Origin: Gracilibacillus alcaliphilus
Lineage (GTDB): Bacteria > Bacillota > Bacilli > Bacillales > Amphibacillaceae
NCBI RefSeq assembly: GCF_016909015.1
Contig: NZ_JAFBFA010000036.1
Span: forward strand, 1 to 55,677
Direction: 5' to 3'
DNA: 55,677 nucleotides
The position numbers and the translations under genes are program-made. The notes beneath the pieces are model-generated. The model had not been told where the DNA came from, searched no databases, and saw only the letters and a program-made list of their open reading frames with translations. Numbering within the stretch: the stretch's first letter is position 1; the number at the start of each line of letters is the position of its first letter. Shown here one piece after another: positions 9,401-16,393 of the stretch.

Positions 9401-9926
9401 CCTCTAGATGTTCCTTGATAGCTGTCACATCGATTTCTACCCATTGTGAAGCATCTGATTCTGTAAAAGTCTGCTCCCCGATTACTTCAGCATTATCCAA
9501 TAAGCTGTTTGTATTATTCCATGTCCAATTCTCTTCACTTAAATCAGACTTATCTGTTAGTAAGACTTGAACGGTATCTTCTTTGCCTGATCCCGTATGT
9601 TCGTGTAAAAATAACGTCAGCTTAACCGCTGCTGTGTCTTCCCAATTAATATTATCGGGTATCTCGAACTCTAAGTGACTTCGTCTGCTATAACTTTCAT
9701 CACCAGCTGTCTTTGCCTCTAAAATTTCTCTTGGAATTGTCGATGAACCTGTTGCTGCAGACAGATCAGCATAGCTTCCGCCTCTAACCGTTGCCCCGTA
9801 TAAAGCATTTGCTTTCAAAACAGATGAATCCTGAGGAGCAGCCTCTGCCTCTCGATACGTAAAACTAAATAATATAGCAGCTAACATACTGCATATAACC
9901 AGTTTCTGTTTGACTGTCTTCACCAT
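6411..9926 (-). CDS. Secreted multidomain parallel beta-helix protein (putative polysaccharide lyase/hydrolase)
   Basis: The 1171-residue exported protein has a signal peptide at residues 1-29 (cleavage after AEA). Domains: a DNRLRE/CBM96-like module (about 31-220), a cadherin/Ig-like module (225-310), a second DNRLRE module (312-482), a second Ig-like module (485-572), a right-handed parallel beta-helix (about 580-1085) opening with YYIDSQAGDDSSDGL and rich in N-x-I turns, and a C-terminal Big2-type Ig domain (about 1088-1165). DNRLRE/CBM96 modules are known in secreted polysaccharide-active enzymes, including alginate-binding ones. The beta-helix is the fold of pectate, alginate and chondroitin lyases. 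With the adjacent glucuronidase and importer, I infer that it attacks a uronic-acid-containing glycan outside the cell. The catalytic residues could not be pinned down, so the enzyme family is open. No strong Shine-Dalgarno precedes the ATG. Confidence 0.8.
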   Translation of the reverse strand: MVKTVKQKLVICSMLAAILFSFTYREAEAAPQDSSVLKANALYGATVRGGSYADLSAATGSSTIPREILEAKTAGDESYSRRSHLEFEIPDNINWEDTAAVKLTLFLHEHTGSGKEDTVQVLLTDKSDLSEENWTWNNTNSLLDNAEVIGEQTFTESDASQWVEIDVTAIKEHLEEADDKDFGIAIRVEEEDDQGGIRFYSAYQDSGAYTPYLQFFQGEYQDTLPPTISVTGIEDGATVTNPGLDIEIQAQDNHDEEPAVHLTVNGEAVEGAKNGTNTIHLEQGKNVIEISAEDAAGNQSEVQQYQVTLEAVTAFPVIADTYTDLRSPDENHNAKRLDVKKAASAPTNQRETYLSFDLSEYDAPYVKEAAIQFYIDELMGTDRTSEVVSIYQVDEFDEGTLTWNNAPERGQKVADAEYDRSKSDTYGELDITSFINEQLQNAEDMERIHFVLTIENGHDQKGVFMTSKEQDEDKAVQLQLVEGLPAPQLEVEGLEDGKVYTTGTIENVTIAAGSINESITVDTEVFVNGNEVTAKEDSLYDLPLQLGENVIEITATDQEGNQTTSTYKVTRLEQAASAVYYIDSQAGDDSSDGLTEETAWQSLEKLNTVQFQPGSTILLKRGSVWQGQLRPHGSGTEDEPITLDAYGDAAEKPKIEGEGISNLDTGSIFSEGAVHLYNLSHWRINNLEVTNEGEEIINASRAGIIVIAGGDGYVEDVHIDNVHVHDVNSGADAFKLSGGVIFLADTRDEKGNVTNIESGFKDISVENSHIHHVAIEGLRTKTYRNGSDTNAIRNYDVVFRKNLIEDTFGDGIVLAEVESGGLVEKNIVRRHSSNNNNRNYAGVWLYEANNAVIQYNEVSDGVFGYNDGEAFDFDIGTKNSVFQYNYSRNNRGGFLLTMKSAGENNVFRHNVSYNDGQGTEIFYVMNNRTQIYNNTIYIGEEIDTQYLVKDNDISNMFFKNNLLYVEGNLQNYSQQGQSFDGTNMSHNLIYPAELLDLPGSPNPYPGLIQEDPMFANAEIEYTQMDEWDEEVWKQNMEAFQLHPDSPAVNSGTVIDGMGETDMVGNPIDPEHPTIGALQLAEMIAVTGVELEEDKVKLGNNSSYQLQATVLPENATNQKVTWSSDKEEVATVAADGTIQTHHPGAATITVTTEDGNKKATVKVLVNNGKNKQ

Positions 9927-10044
9927 ATATAGCTATTTTTTCGTTACAGCTTGTAACACGCCCTCCACCATACATAACTTAACAAATCCACCCCCTACCA
10001 TTGAAACCGCATACAAAATGTTTTTCTGCGGTACATAAATAGCT

Positions 10045-10104
10045 ACCAAAGTGACAGTACACAAGCACTTTGGTAAGTTGGTTTTATTATAACACCGCTT
10101 TCAA
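10045..10104 (-). promoter_or_regulatory. Promoter region of the beta-helix gene with cre-like site and palindrome
   Basis: On the minus strand a TATAAT box (10086-10091) is overlapped by TTGAAAGCGGTGTTA (10090-10104), which matches the cre consensus with one mismatch. Just downstream, ACCAAAGTG / CACTTTGGT (10045-10053 and 10066-10074) form a perfect 9-bp inverted repeat with a 12-base loop. It would be near the 5' end of the transcript, acting either as an operator or as a stabilising hairpin. Confidence 0.5.
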
Positions 10105-10178
10105 TGAAACAAGACCTATCTTCCAGGATGGTCAAAAGATTACACAGGTTCGTAAAAAACTCACACACATCTAATCAG

Positions 10179-11906
10179 TTAGGCATGTGTCAAAAGTTCA
10201 GCATTGTTGGAAATAATAAACACAAAGGTTGTTCCGCCCCATTTGTTTGTTTCTATATCTATGGTTACATTCTGGTATGTTAGTTTTAGTCTATGATAAA
10301 CATTCTTCACACCAATATGATCTGCAAGATTATCATGATGATGAATAGTATACAGTACTTCTTCCCGCTTTGATTCATCCATACCTGCACCATTATCGAT
10401 CACTTTGATTAAAATATCTTCTTCCTGCTTCTTGATATTTACTTCAATGACCGGTGAATCTGGCAGATCGGAAAAACCGTGAATAATAGCATTTTCAACA
10501 ATTGGCTGCAGCAGTAATCTTGGTACCTTAAAGGAACACAAATCATCATCCATATTTGTTCTTAATTCAATTTGCAGATCGCTTCTCAATTTCATAATTT
10601 CAATATAATCATATAGTAACCGGCATTCTTCTTTGACAGTTGTGAGTTCCTCCGCACGCATATTTGCCCTTAATAAGCGCGTTAAAGACTCGATCTTCTT
10701 ACTATGTACCTCATCATCTTCTAGCAATAAACTGCATTTAATAGAATTTAGTGTATTAATCAAAAAATGCGGCCTGATTTGTGCGAATAATGCACGCAAC
10801 TCCAGCTTCCGTTTCTCTGCCTCTTCCTGCTTCACCTTGTCTAGTAAATCATTAATCTGATTTAACATATGGTTAAAGGCTCGCCCTAATAAACCAATCT
10901 CATCCTTCGTCTCTACTGGAAAACGGACTTGCAGATTGCCTTCACCAAACTCTTCTACTGTACTTTTCAGCCGACGTAAAGGACGGTAAATCGTACTACC
11001 AATATAAAAGGAAATAATTAAAAAAATAAGTACACAAACGGCGATTAAGATCGCATAAAAGGAAAAAGTAGAGGTAATCTCTTTCATAATATCCCCTGCA
11101 GGCACATAATAAACCAGTTCCCAATCCGTCGATGGCAGTGCAGCACGGCTGACTAAAAGGTCATTATCCTGTGTTAAATCATCAAAACGCGCGGAACGAA
11201 TAAGCGTTTGTTTCTCTTTGTCCAACAATTGAAAAGCGCCTGTTTCTACATCCTGAAATAATTGTTCAAAATAACTTTCTGGTATGCCTAGGAACAATAT
11301 CCCCATCATTTCATTACTGACAAAATCCTTATATGATCTCACTGCATAAATCTCAGCAGCATGGTCATTGATATCGTGCAAATCCAGCTCCGAAGCACGC
11401 AAAAAATACAATCGATTCGGATTTTTTTGCTCCATCCAGTGTTGGTCGACAATTGTTCTTAAGCTTGACTCTAGCTCTTGATGGGATAAAACATTGTTAT
11501 TCCCTCTAATAATTAGGTTTTCACTGTTCATAAAGAATGACTCTGCATTGACGCTGGAAACACCTGAAAAAGTAATACTTAAATACTCAGCTATTTCGCG
11601 GTAGTCTTGATAAACATCATAGGAAGAAATAGATGTACTAGCTGCAAAATTCTTCATACGATCTAATATGTCGGTTTGCGACCTGCCGTACAGATTAGTC
11701 GTGTCAATCATCTCATCCACCATATCATTCATATCAGAGGCCATCATATTCACTACATTTTGGTGTGTATTTTCGACCTTCTCAATTACTAAGTTTCTGA
11801 TTAAAATAAACGACACCACGGATGCAATAATTAATGGAATAATAATGAAAATAATCATCGTAGATTGGATTTTTTTATAAAACGATGAATAAAACAGGCT
11901 TTTCAT
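10179..11906 (-). CDS. YesM-family sensor histidine kinase
   Basis: This 575-residue membrane kinase belongs to the LytS/YesM class. A transmembrane helix at about 15-37 is followed by a ~245-residue extracytoplasmic sensor of the dCache kind, a second helix at about 280-305, a HAMP linker (IYRPLRRLKSTVEEF), the His_kinase domain with QIRPHFLINTLNSIK (phosphorylated His near residue 380) and an HATPase with QPIVENAIIHG and DNGAGM. Kinases of this class pair with YesN-type AraC response regulators. The obvious partner here is the gene at 16394, separated from it by the importer genes. It probably senses the glycan fragment or binding protein. The gene has its own TATAAT box in the interval after the binding-protein terminator. 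The start has AAGGAGTGATTGG upstream. Confidence 0.93.
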   Translation of the reverse strand: MKSLFYSSFYKKIQSTMIIFIIIPLIIASVVSFILIRNLVIEKVENTHQNVVNMMASDMNDMVDEMIDTTNLYGRSQTDILDRMKNFAASTSISSYDVYQDYREIAEYLSITFSGVSSVNAESFFMNSENLIIRGNNNVLSHQELESSLRTIVDQHWMEQKNPNRLYFLRASELDLHDINDHAAEIYAVRSYKDFVSNEMMGILFLGIPESYFEQLFQDVETGAFQLLDKEKQTLIRSARFDDLTQDNDLLVSRAALPSTDWELVYYVPAGDIMKEITSTFSFYAILIAVCVLIFLIISFYIGSTIYRPLRRLKSTVEEFGEGNLQVRFPVETKDEIGLLGRAFNHMLNQINDLLDKVKQEEAEKRKLELRALFAQIRPHFLINTLNSIKCSLLLEDDEVHSKKIESLTRLLRANMRAEELTTVKEECRLLYDYIEIMKLRSDLQIELRTNMDDDLCSFKVPRLLLQPIVENAIIHGFSDLPDSPVIEVNIKKQEEDILIKVIDNGAGMDESKREEVLYTIHHHDNLADHIGVKNVYHRLKLTYQNVTIDIETNKWGGTTFVFIISNNAELLTHA

Positions 11907-11999
11907 GATCCAATCACTCCTTATCTTTATCCCGTGTTAAGACCCAGCACACTGATAGCAGTCTCGCTTTATCATTATATCATGTCTGGAAACTGTATA

Positions 12000-12022
12000 G
12001 AGGCAGCCATGCTGGCCGCCTC
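12000..12022 (-). terminator. Hairpin after the solute-binding gene
   Basis: GAGGCAGCC / GGCCGCCTC form a hairpin with one mismatch. It lies just past the stop codon of the binding protein and before the kinase promoter. The T-run is weak, so it may attenuate rather than stop transcription into the kinase gene. Confidence 0.45.
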
Positions 12023-12036
12023 TATTTACTAATTAT

Positions 12037-13356
12037 TTATTGATTTCGGTCAATAATATCATTGGCTTGTTGTACCATTGCTTCCTGTGCTTCACTTGAA
12101 TCAATACCATCTAAGATATACTGACTAAAGCCATCTTCCAGCACACTCTTTAATTCATTAGAATACGCTGTCGAATAGGCTGGATCATAAGGAATAAAGA
12201 TATTATCATCATAAACAGTAGCTGCTAGAGTGTCTTGATCAATAAGGTCGGCATTATCACCAATCATCGTATCGATTACTTCACCTTGATCCACGTGTCT
12301 TGAACCAGGGAAATCAGAAATCACTTCTACTTGCTCTGCCATATACTTCGCAAACTTATAAGATTCTTCTTTATGTTCAGAAGATTCACCTACCGCAAGA
12401 TAGTGTCCACCCATATACATAGAACCGATTTCTACATCTTCTGAAGATCTAGGAATTGGTGCAAATACCGTTTGGAAATCGTGCGGATAACTTTCTTTGT
12501 CTTTAATCATATCGATAATGAAAGAACCGATTGGAAGCATGGCTGCTTCCTCATTGAAGAATTCCGTAGCATAATGCGTTTCAGCAGCAATGACATCTTG
12601 GAACTTCCGTACAGAACCTTCCTCTTCCATTTCACGTCGTAAGTCAAAGAAATCTGCAAAAACTGGATGATCAAAAACTGGTTCTTCACTATCTGTTAAA
12701 TATGGATGTGGCAATTCAGCGTAAGCAGGAAAGTTAGCAAATTCACCCCATGTATGGAAATAAGCTCCATACTGATCATCTGTTGTTAATTGTGCTGCAT
12801 ACTCTTGGAAATCATCCCAAGTCCATCCCCATTCAGGTACGTCTAAACCTGCTGCATCTAACGCATCTTTATTAATAGCGACAAACCAAGGCTGTGATAA
12901 ATCTTGAATACCAAAAGTCTGTCCATCATATTGCGGAGCTACATAATATTCTTCTGTCGGATCAATCGAATCCGCTTCCATAAAATCATCTAATGGCGCT
13001 AACACTCCGCGGGCAGCACGCTCAAGCAGGAAGTCTACATGAGAAAAGGCAACCACATCAATAGAATCACCAGTTCCTACTTTAATATCTAGCTGCTGAT
13101 AAAATTCTAATGAATCATTACTTGATACTAATGTCTCATAGTTCACCTTAATATCTGGGTTTTCTGCTTCAAAATTCTCGATAATCTCGGCCACAATTCT
13201 TTCCTTCTCATCACCTTCCCAAGTGTAATAGTTAATAGTAACCGATCCATCGTCATCTCCGCCAGCCTCGTTACTGGCGTCATTATTGCCACAAGCAGCT
13301 AACATCAATACCAAACTCACTAAAAATAAACTAAACATGCCTTTTTTCCAACTCAT
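12037..13356 (-). CDS. Sugar ABC transporter substrate-binding lipoprotein
   Basis: The 439-residue family 1 solute-binding protein (MalE/UgpB-like) has a type II signal peptide with lipobox LAAC at about 19-22, so it is tethered outside the membrane. The mature part starts with an acidic linker, then YYTWEGDEKERIVAEIIENFE, typical of the fold. Its gene follows the two permease genes, with a 187-base gap that holds an operator-like motif and a repeat-like stretch, so it may have its own promoter. From context (beta-glucuronidase, YesMN pair) the ligand is likely a glucuronic-acid oligosaccharide. That is inference. The start has an ideal AGGAGGGG 6-7 bases upstream. Confidence 0.93.
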   Translation of the reverse strand: MSWKKGMFSLFLVSLVLMLAACGNNDASNEAGGDDDGSVTINYYTWEGDEKERIVAEIIENFEAENPDIKVNYETLVSSNDSLEFYQQLDIKVGTGDSIDVVAFSHVDFLLERAARGVLAPLDDFMEADSIDPTEEYYVAPQYDGQTFGIQDLSQPWFVAINKDALDAAGLDVPEWGWTWDDFQEYAAQLTTDDQYGAYFHTWGEFANFPAYAELPHPYLTDSEEPVFDHPVFADFFDLRREMEEEGSVRKFQDVIAAETHYATEFFNEEAAMLPIGSFIIDMIKDKESYPHDFQTVFAPIPRSSEDVEIGSMYMGGHYLAVGESSEHKEESYKFAKYMAEQVEVISDFPGSRHVDQGEVIDTMIGDNADLIDQDTLAATVYDDNIFIPYDPAYSTAYSNELKSVLEDGFSQYILDGIDSSEAQEAMVQQANDIIDRNQ

Positions 13357-13414
13357 TTGAACCCCTCCTGTATTTTTTATTTATTATAAGTGCTAACCAT
13401 CTGGGGAAAATCAC

Positions 13415-13495
13415 CACAGATGGAAGTCTCACTTTATCACGGTGACAAGCGTTCGTAATCCCTCTGCTTTGTATACTTTATCATAAACAAACTAC
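13415..13495. repeat. Dispersed repeat fragment in the permease-SBP gap
   Basis: GATGGAAGTCTCACTTTATC, with its surroundings, closely matches the minus-strand end of the repeat at 1600-1860. It lies in the leader of the binding-protein gene, between the operator-like motif and the start codon. Confidence 0.4.
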
Positions 13496-13510
13496 TCCAG
13501 AAAAACTGTG

Positions 13511-13544
13511 TCTGATTTTGGGCATTGTGTGAACTATTTACACT
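13511..13544 (-). promoter_or_regulatory. YesN-type operator candidate upstream of the binding-protein gene
   Basis: The minus-strand core GTAAATAGTTCACACA is followed by ATGCCCAAAAT and is shared with the uidA upstream site. It starts at the stop codon of the preceding permease and ends about 155 bases before the binding-protein start. Confidence 0.55.
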
Positions 13545-14376
13545 ACCCCTTCACACCGCCTACTGTAATACCATCAATTACATGACGCTGCAGGATCAAA
13601 AAGACAACGATAAGCGGCAAAATCGCGGATACTGCTGCCATCATGGTGGTCGCATAACTTGTACCAAACTCACTTGATAATAGCTGCATCCCTACAGTTA
13701 TGGTATACAACTGTTCACTTGTCAAAAAGATAAGCGGATTCTGATAATCATTCCATGTCCAAATAAATTTTAAAATACCTGCTGTGGCAATAATAGGTTT
13801 CACCATTGGCAACATGATCTTCCAGTAAATACGGAAATATCCTGCTCCATCCATTTTGGCTGCCTCGATATATTCATCACTAATCCCTGCCATAAATTGA
13901 CGCATAAGGAATGTCAGCGGAATCGAAAAGGCCATCATCATTACTAAAGCTGTATGTGTATCATAGAGCCCTATCCAATTAATCAGGATAAATCTCGGCA
14001 CTAATGTTGATTCGGTTGGCACAAGAAAGAAGGCTAACAGAACAATAAACAGCACGTTCCTCAGTGGAAAATGTAATTTAGAGAAAGAATAGGCTGCCAT
14101 CGAACTAATGATAATGGTTAACAAGGTGGTAATGACTGCAATTTTTAACGAATTCCAATAGAATAAATCAAACGGGATATCTTCCAGCCAAACCTTTGAG
14201 AAATTATTAAAGAAATTCCATTCTCTAGGAATCCATTCAATAGGATATGTCATCACATCTTGCTCCACCTTTGCTGATGAGGAGAGCATCCATAACAAGG
14301 GAGAGATAAATAAGAAGGCTAACATACCCATGATGATCGTTCCAATTACTTTTGAAGTTTTTAATTTTTCCATCAT
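13543..14376 (-). CDS. Sugar ABC transporter permease, MalG type
   Basis: The 277-residue inner-membrane permease has six predicted helices. Its EAA loop reads EYIEAAKMDGAGYFRIYWKI and contacts the shared ATPase. The C-terminus GITVGGVKG is typical of the MalG/AraQ branch. It lies 12 bases downstream of the MalF-type partner and is certainly co-transcribed with it. Together with the lipoprotein at 12037 it forms a sugar importer that lacks its own ATPase gene. An AGGAGG precedes the paired ATG codons. Confidence 0.93.
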   Translation of the reverse strand: MMEKLKTSKVIGTIIMGMLAFLFISPLLWMLSSSAKVEQDVMTYPIEWIPREWNFFNNFSKVWLEDIPFDLFYWNSLKIAVITTLLTIIISSMAAYSFSKLHFPLRNVLFIVLLAFFLVPTESTLVPRFILINWIGLYDTHTALVMMMAFSIPLTFLMRQFMAGISDEYIEAAKMDGAGYFRIYWKIMLPMVKPIIATAGILKFIWTWNDYQNPLIFLTSEQLYTITVGMQLLSSEFGTSYATTMMAAVSAILPLIVVFLILQRHVIDGITVGGVKG

Positions 14377-14388
14377 AAATCCCTCCTG

Positions 14389-15318
14389 TTAAAATTGCTG
14401 CTTCTGTGATTTTGCTGTCACGATCGTGATGGCAGCTACAATCAGGAATAATATCCATGATAAGGCGGAAGCATAACCCATTCTGAAATTTTGGAAACCT
14501 TCTTCATAAATATAATAAACCAGTACATTCGTTGCATTATTAGGCCCGCCCTGTGTTAAGAAAGCAATTACATCAAATACTTTGAATGAATTAACAATCG
14601 ACGTAATCAATAAGAAGAAAGTAGTTGGCCCTAGCTGCGGGACGGTGATATAGAGAAATTGTTTAAACTTACCCGCCCCATCTATTTGAGCCGATTCATA
14701 TAATTCTTTAGAGATTCCTGTGATTCCAGCGATATAAATAACGACATTATAACCGACCACTTGCCACACCGATATAATGATAATCCCCCATAAGGCCGTA
14801 TCCGTACTGCCAAACCATCCAGGCGGATTTTCGATACCGATCGACATCAAGAAATTATTGACTACCCCTAATGATGGATGGAACAATACAGCGAATACAG
14901 ATGCAACGGCTACCATTGTAGAAATATAAGGGATAAAAAAAGCGATTTTAAAGAAATCCCTAAAATAAACGGCAGACGAGATCGCAATTGCAATCAACAA
15001 TGCCAGTATAATACTGGCTGGCACATAAACCGCTGAAAAGATCAGGTTATTCTTTAATGTTAGGAAAAAGGCAGGATCTTGAAATAGATACCGATAATTT
15101 TCCAGACCAATAAAATTAATAGATTGTAGACCACTGACTAAATCCCAATCGGTAAAACTCAGATACAAAGAGAAGAATAAAGGGAAAATCCCTAATAAGA
15201 AAACACCAATAAATTCTGGTACTAAGAATAAATAACCACTAATGGATTCCTTGATTTTATTATTCCAAAGACTAGGTTTCTTTTTTGTCTTATAATTAGA
15301 AACTGCTTTTTCGCTCAA
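14389..15318 (-). CDS. Sugar ABC transporter permease, MalF/UgpA type
   Basis: This 309-residue partner permease has a basic cytosolic N-terminus (about 1-25), then six helices. Its EAA motif reads ELYESAQIDGAGKFKQFLYI. It is the first gene of the leftward importer operon. The start is TTG at 15318 with GAGGTGAG 6 bases upstream. A YesN-type operator candidate (15401-15420) lies about 85 bases before it. The upstream region is shared with the divergent yesL-like gene, which carries its own copy of the motif. Confidence 0.93.
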   Translation of the reverse strand: MSEKAVSNYKTKKKPSLWNNKIKESISGYLFLVPEFIGVFLLGIFPLFFSLYLSFTDWDLVSGLQSINFIGLENYRYLFQDPAFFLTLKNNLIFSAVYVPASIILALLIAIAISSAVYFRDFFKIAFFIPYISTMVAVASVFAVLFHPSLGVVNNFLMSIGIENPPGWFGSTDTALWGIIIISVWQVVGYNVVIYIAGITGISKELYESAQIDGAGKFKQFLYITVPQLGPTTFFLLITSIVNSFKVFDVIAFLTQGGPNNATNVLVYYIYEEGFQNFRMGYASALSWILFLIVAAITIVTAKSQKQQF

Positions 15319-15400
15319 GATGTACTCACCTCACATTTGATTTTGATATATTCCTAATGTAATAGAAATACCTCCATATACCCATTAAGAATTTATACAT

Positions 15401-15422
15401 CTCTGTGTATTATTTTTACCTC
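15401..15422 (-). promoter_or_regulatory. YesN-type operator candidate upstream of the importer operon
   Basis: The minus-strand sequence GAGGTAAAAATAATACACAG matches the module motif GTAAAAATAGTNCACA with two differences. It is placed for activation of the leftward permease operon. Confidence 0.55.
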
Positions 15423-15474
15423 GTGTATCCGCTTCCTATTTTTCATCTAAAGAAGGTAATAATTAGACACACGT

Positions 15475-15497
15475 TTGTAAAAATAGTATACGAAGAC
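15475..15497 (+). promoter_or_regulatory. YesN-type operator candidate upstream of the yesL-like gene
   Basis: The plus-strand TTGTAAAAATAGTATACGAA matches the motif seen at 6101, 13511, 15401 and 18073. It faces the rightward yesL-like gene, so this intergenic region carries one site for each divergent unit. Confidence 0.55.
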
Positions 15498-15603
15498 TAG
15501 TATCCAAGTGATTTATACTAAAGGTGCGTGTTCAAAAAGTTCGGTAAAAAGTGACTTTCTTGAACAATCTCTAAAGGGAAATAACCAGAAGAGGGGGAAC
15601 CTT

Positions 15604-16272
15604 ATGCTATCAAACGGGCCTTTTAAATTGTTATATTTGATTTGTGAATGGATCATGATCCTTGTCTATATTAATGTTCTGTGGGTTATATTCACTCTTC
15701 TCGGCGGGGTTGTCTTTGGCGTGTATCCAGCCACATTGGCCACCTTTGCGGTTGTGAAGAAATGGTTAAAATCAGAAGATGATGCAGCTGTTTTTACAAC
15801 GTTTTTCCAATCTTATAAAAATAACTTTATACGTGCCAATATAGTTGGCCTTGTACTAACATTGACTGGTGTGCTAATTGCGGTTAATTTCCACCTTGTC
15901 CATTTTGAAAATGAGATCATTCATTTTTTCTTTTTAATGATCCTGTTTATGATTACTTGCTTTTATATGATGGTATGGCTATATATCTTTCCATTAATGA
16001 TAGACTATCAATTAAGTCTAAAAAATTACTTTTCACAAGCAATTTTAGTCGGCATTGCCACCCCATTCCGTACTATGATGATGGTCGCCTTTCTATTCGG
16101 GACAGCCTATATATTCTTTCTGCTCTCAACCTTGTTAGTGTTGTTTGGCGTCAGTTCCACCTGTCTCGCTCTTGCCTATCTTACAGATCAGTCACTGAAG
16201 AAAATAGCTGGCAAAGCAGCTACATCCAGCAAAGCCGTTTTATTATCAGCAAAACAAGGCGCACATAACTAA
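15604..16272 (+). CDS. YesL-like DUF624 membrane protein
   Basis: The 222-residue integral membrane protein has about five hydrophobic segments. It shows the family's hallmark start (NGPFKLLYLICEWIM), a GVYPATLATFAVVKKW loop and a cytosolic tail. YesL/DUF624 proteins are recurrent neighbours of YesM/YesN two-component systems and sugar importers in Bacilli. Their molecular role is not established; an accessory role in sensing or import is likely. I chose ATG at 15604 because AGAGGGGG lies 7 bases upstream and the family N-terminus begins here. An upstream in-frame extension to 15508 is not protein-like. It is divergent from the importer and is followed by a strong terminator. Confidence 0.88.
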   Translation: MLSNGPFKLLYLICEWIMILVYINVLWVIFTLLGGVVFGVYPATLATFAVVKKWLKSEDDAAVFTTFFQSYKNNFIRANIVGLVLTLTGVLIAVNFHLVHFENEIIHFFFLMILFMITCFYMMVWLYIFPLMIDYQLSLKNYFSQAILVGIATPFRTMMMVAFLFGTAYIFFLLSTLLVLFGVSSTCLALAYLTDQSLKKIAGKAATSSKAVLLSAKQGAHN

Positions 16273-16321
16273 AAAAGAACCGGAGACAGCTTTACGAAAC
16301 TGTCTTCGGTTCTTTGCTTTT
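16273..16321 (+). terminator. Terminator of the yesL-like gene
   Basis: A long hairpin pairs AAGAACCG plus AGACAG with CTGTCT plus CGGTTCTT. It starts directly after the stop codon and ends in a T-rich tract. It is roughly symmetrical and may also serve the leftward response regulator gene. Confidence 0.85.
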
Positions 16322-16393
16322 TGTTTCCGTTATGTTATTCTGGCCCAGCTATCCATAGCTAAGGAGAATACTCGATTGCTCTACTTAACCATG

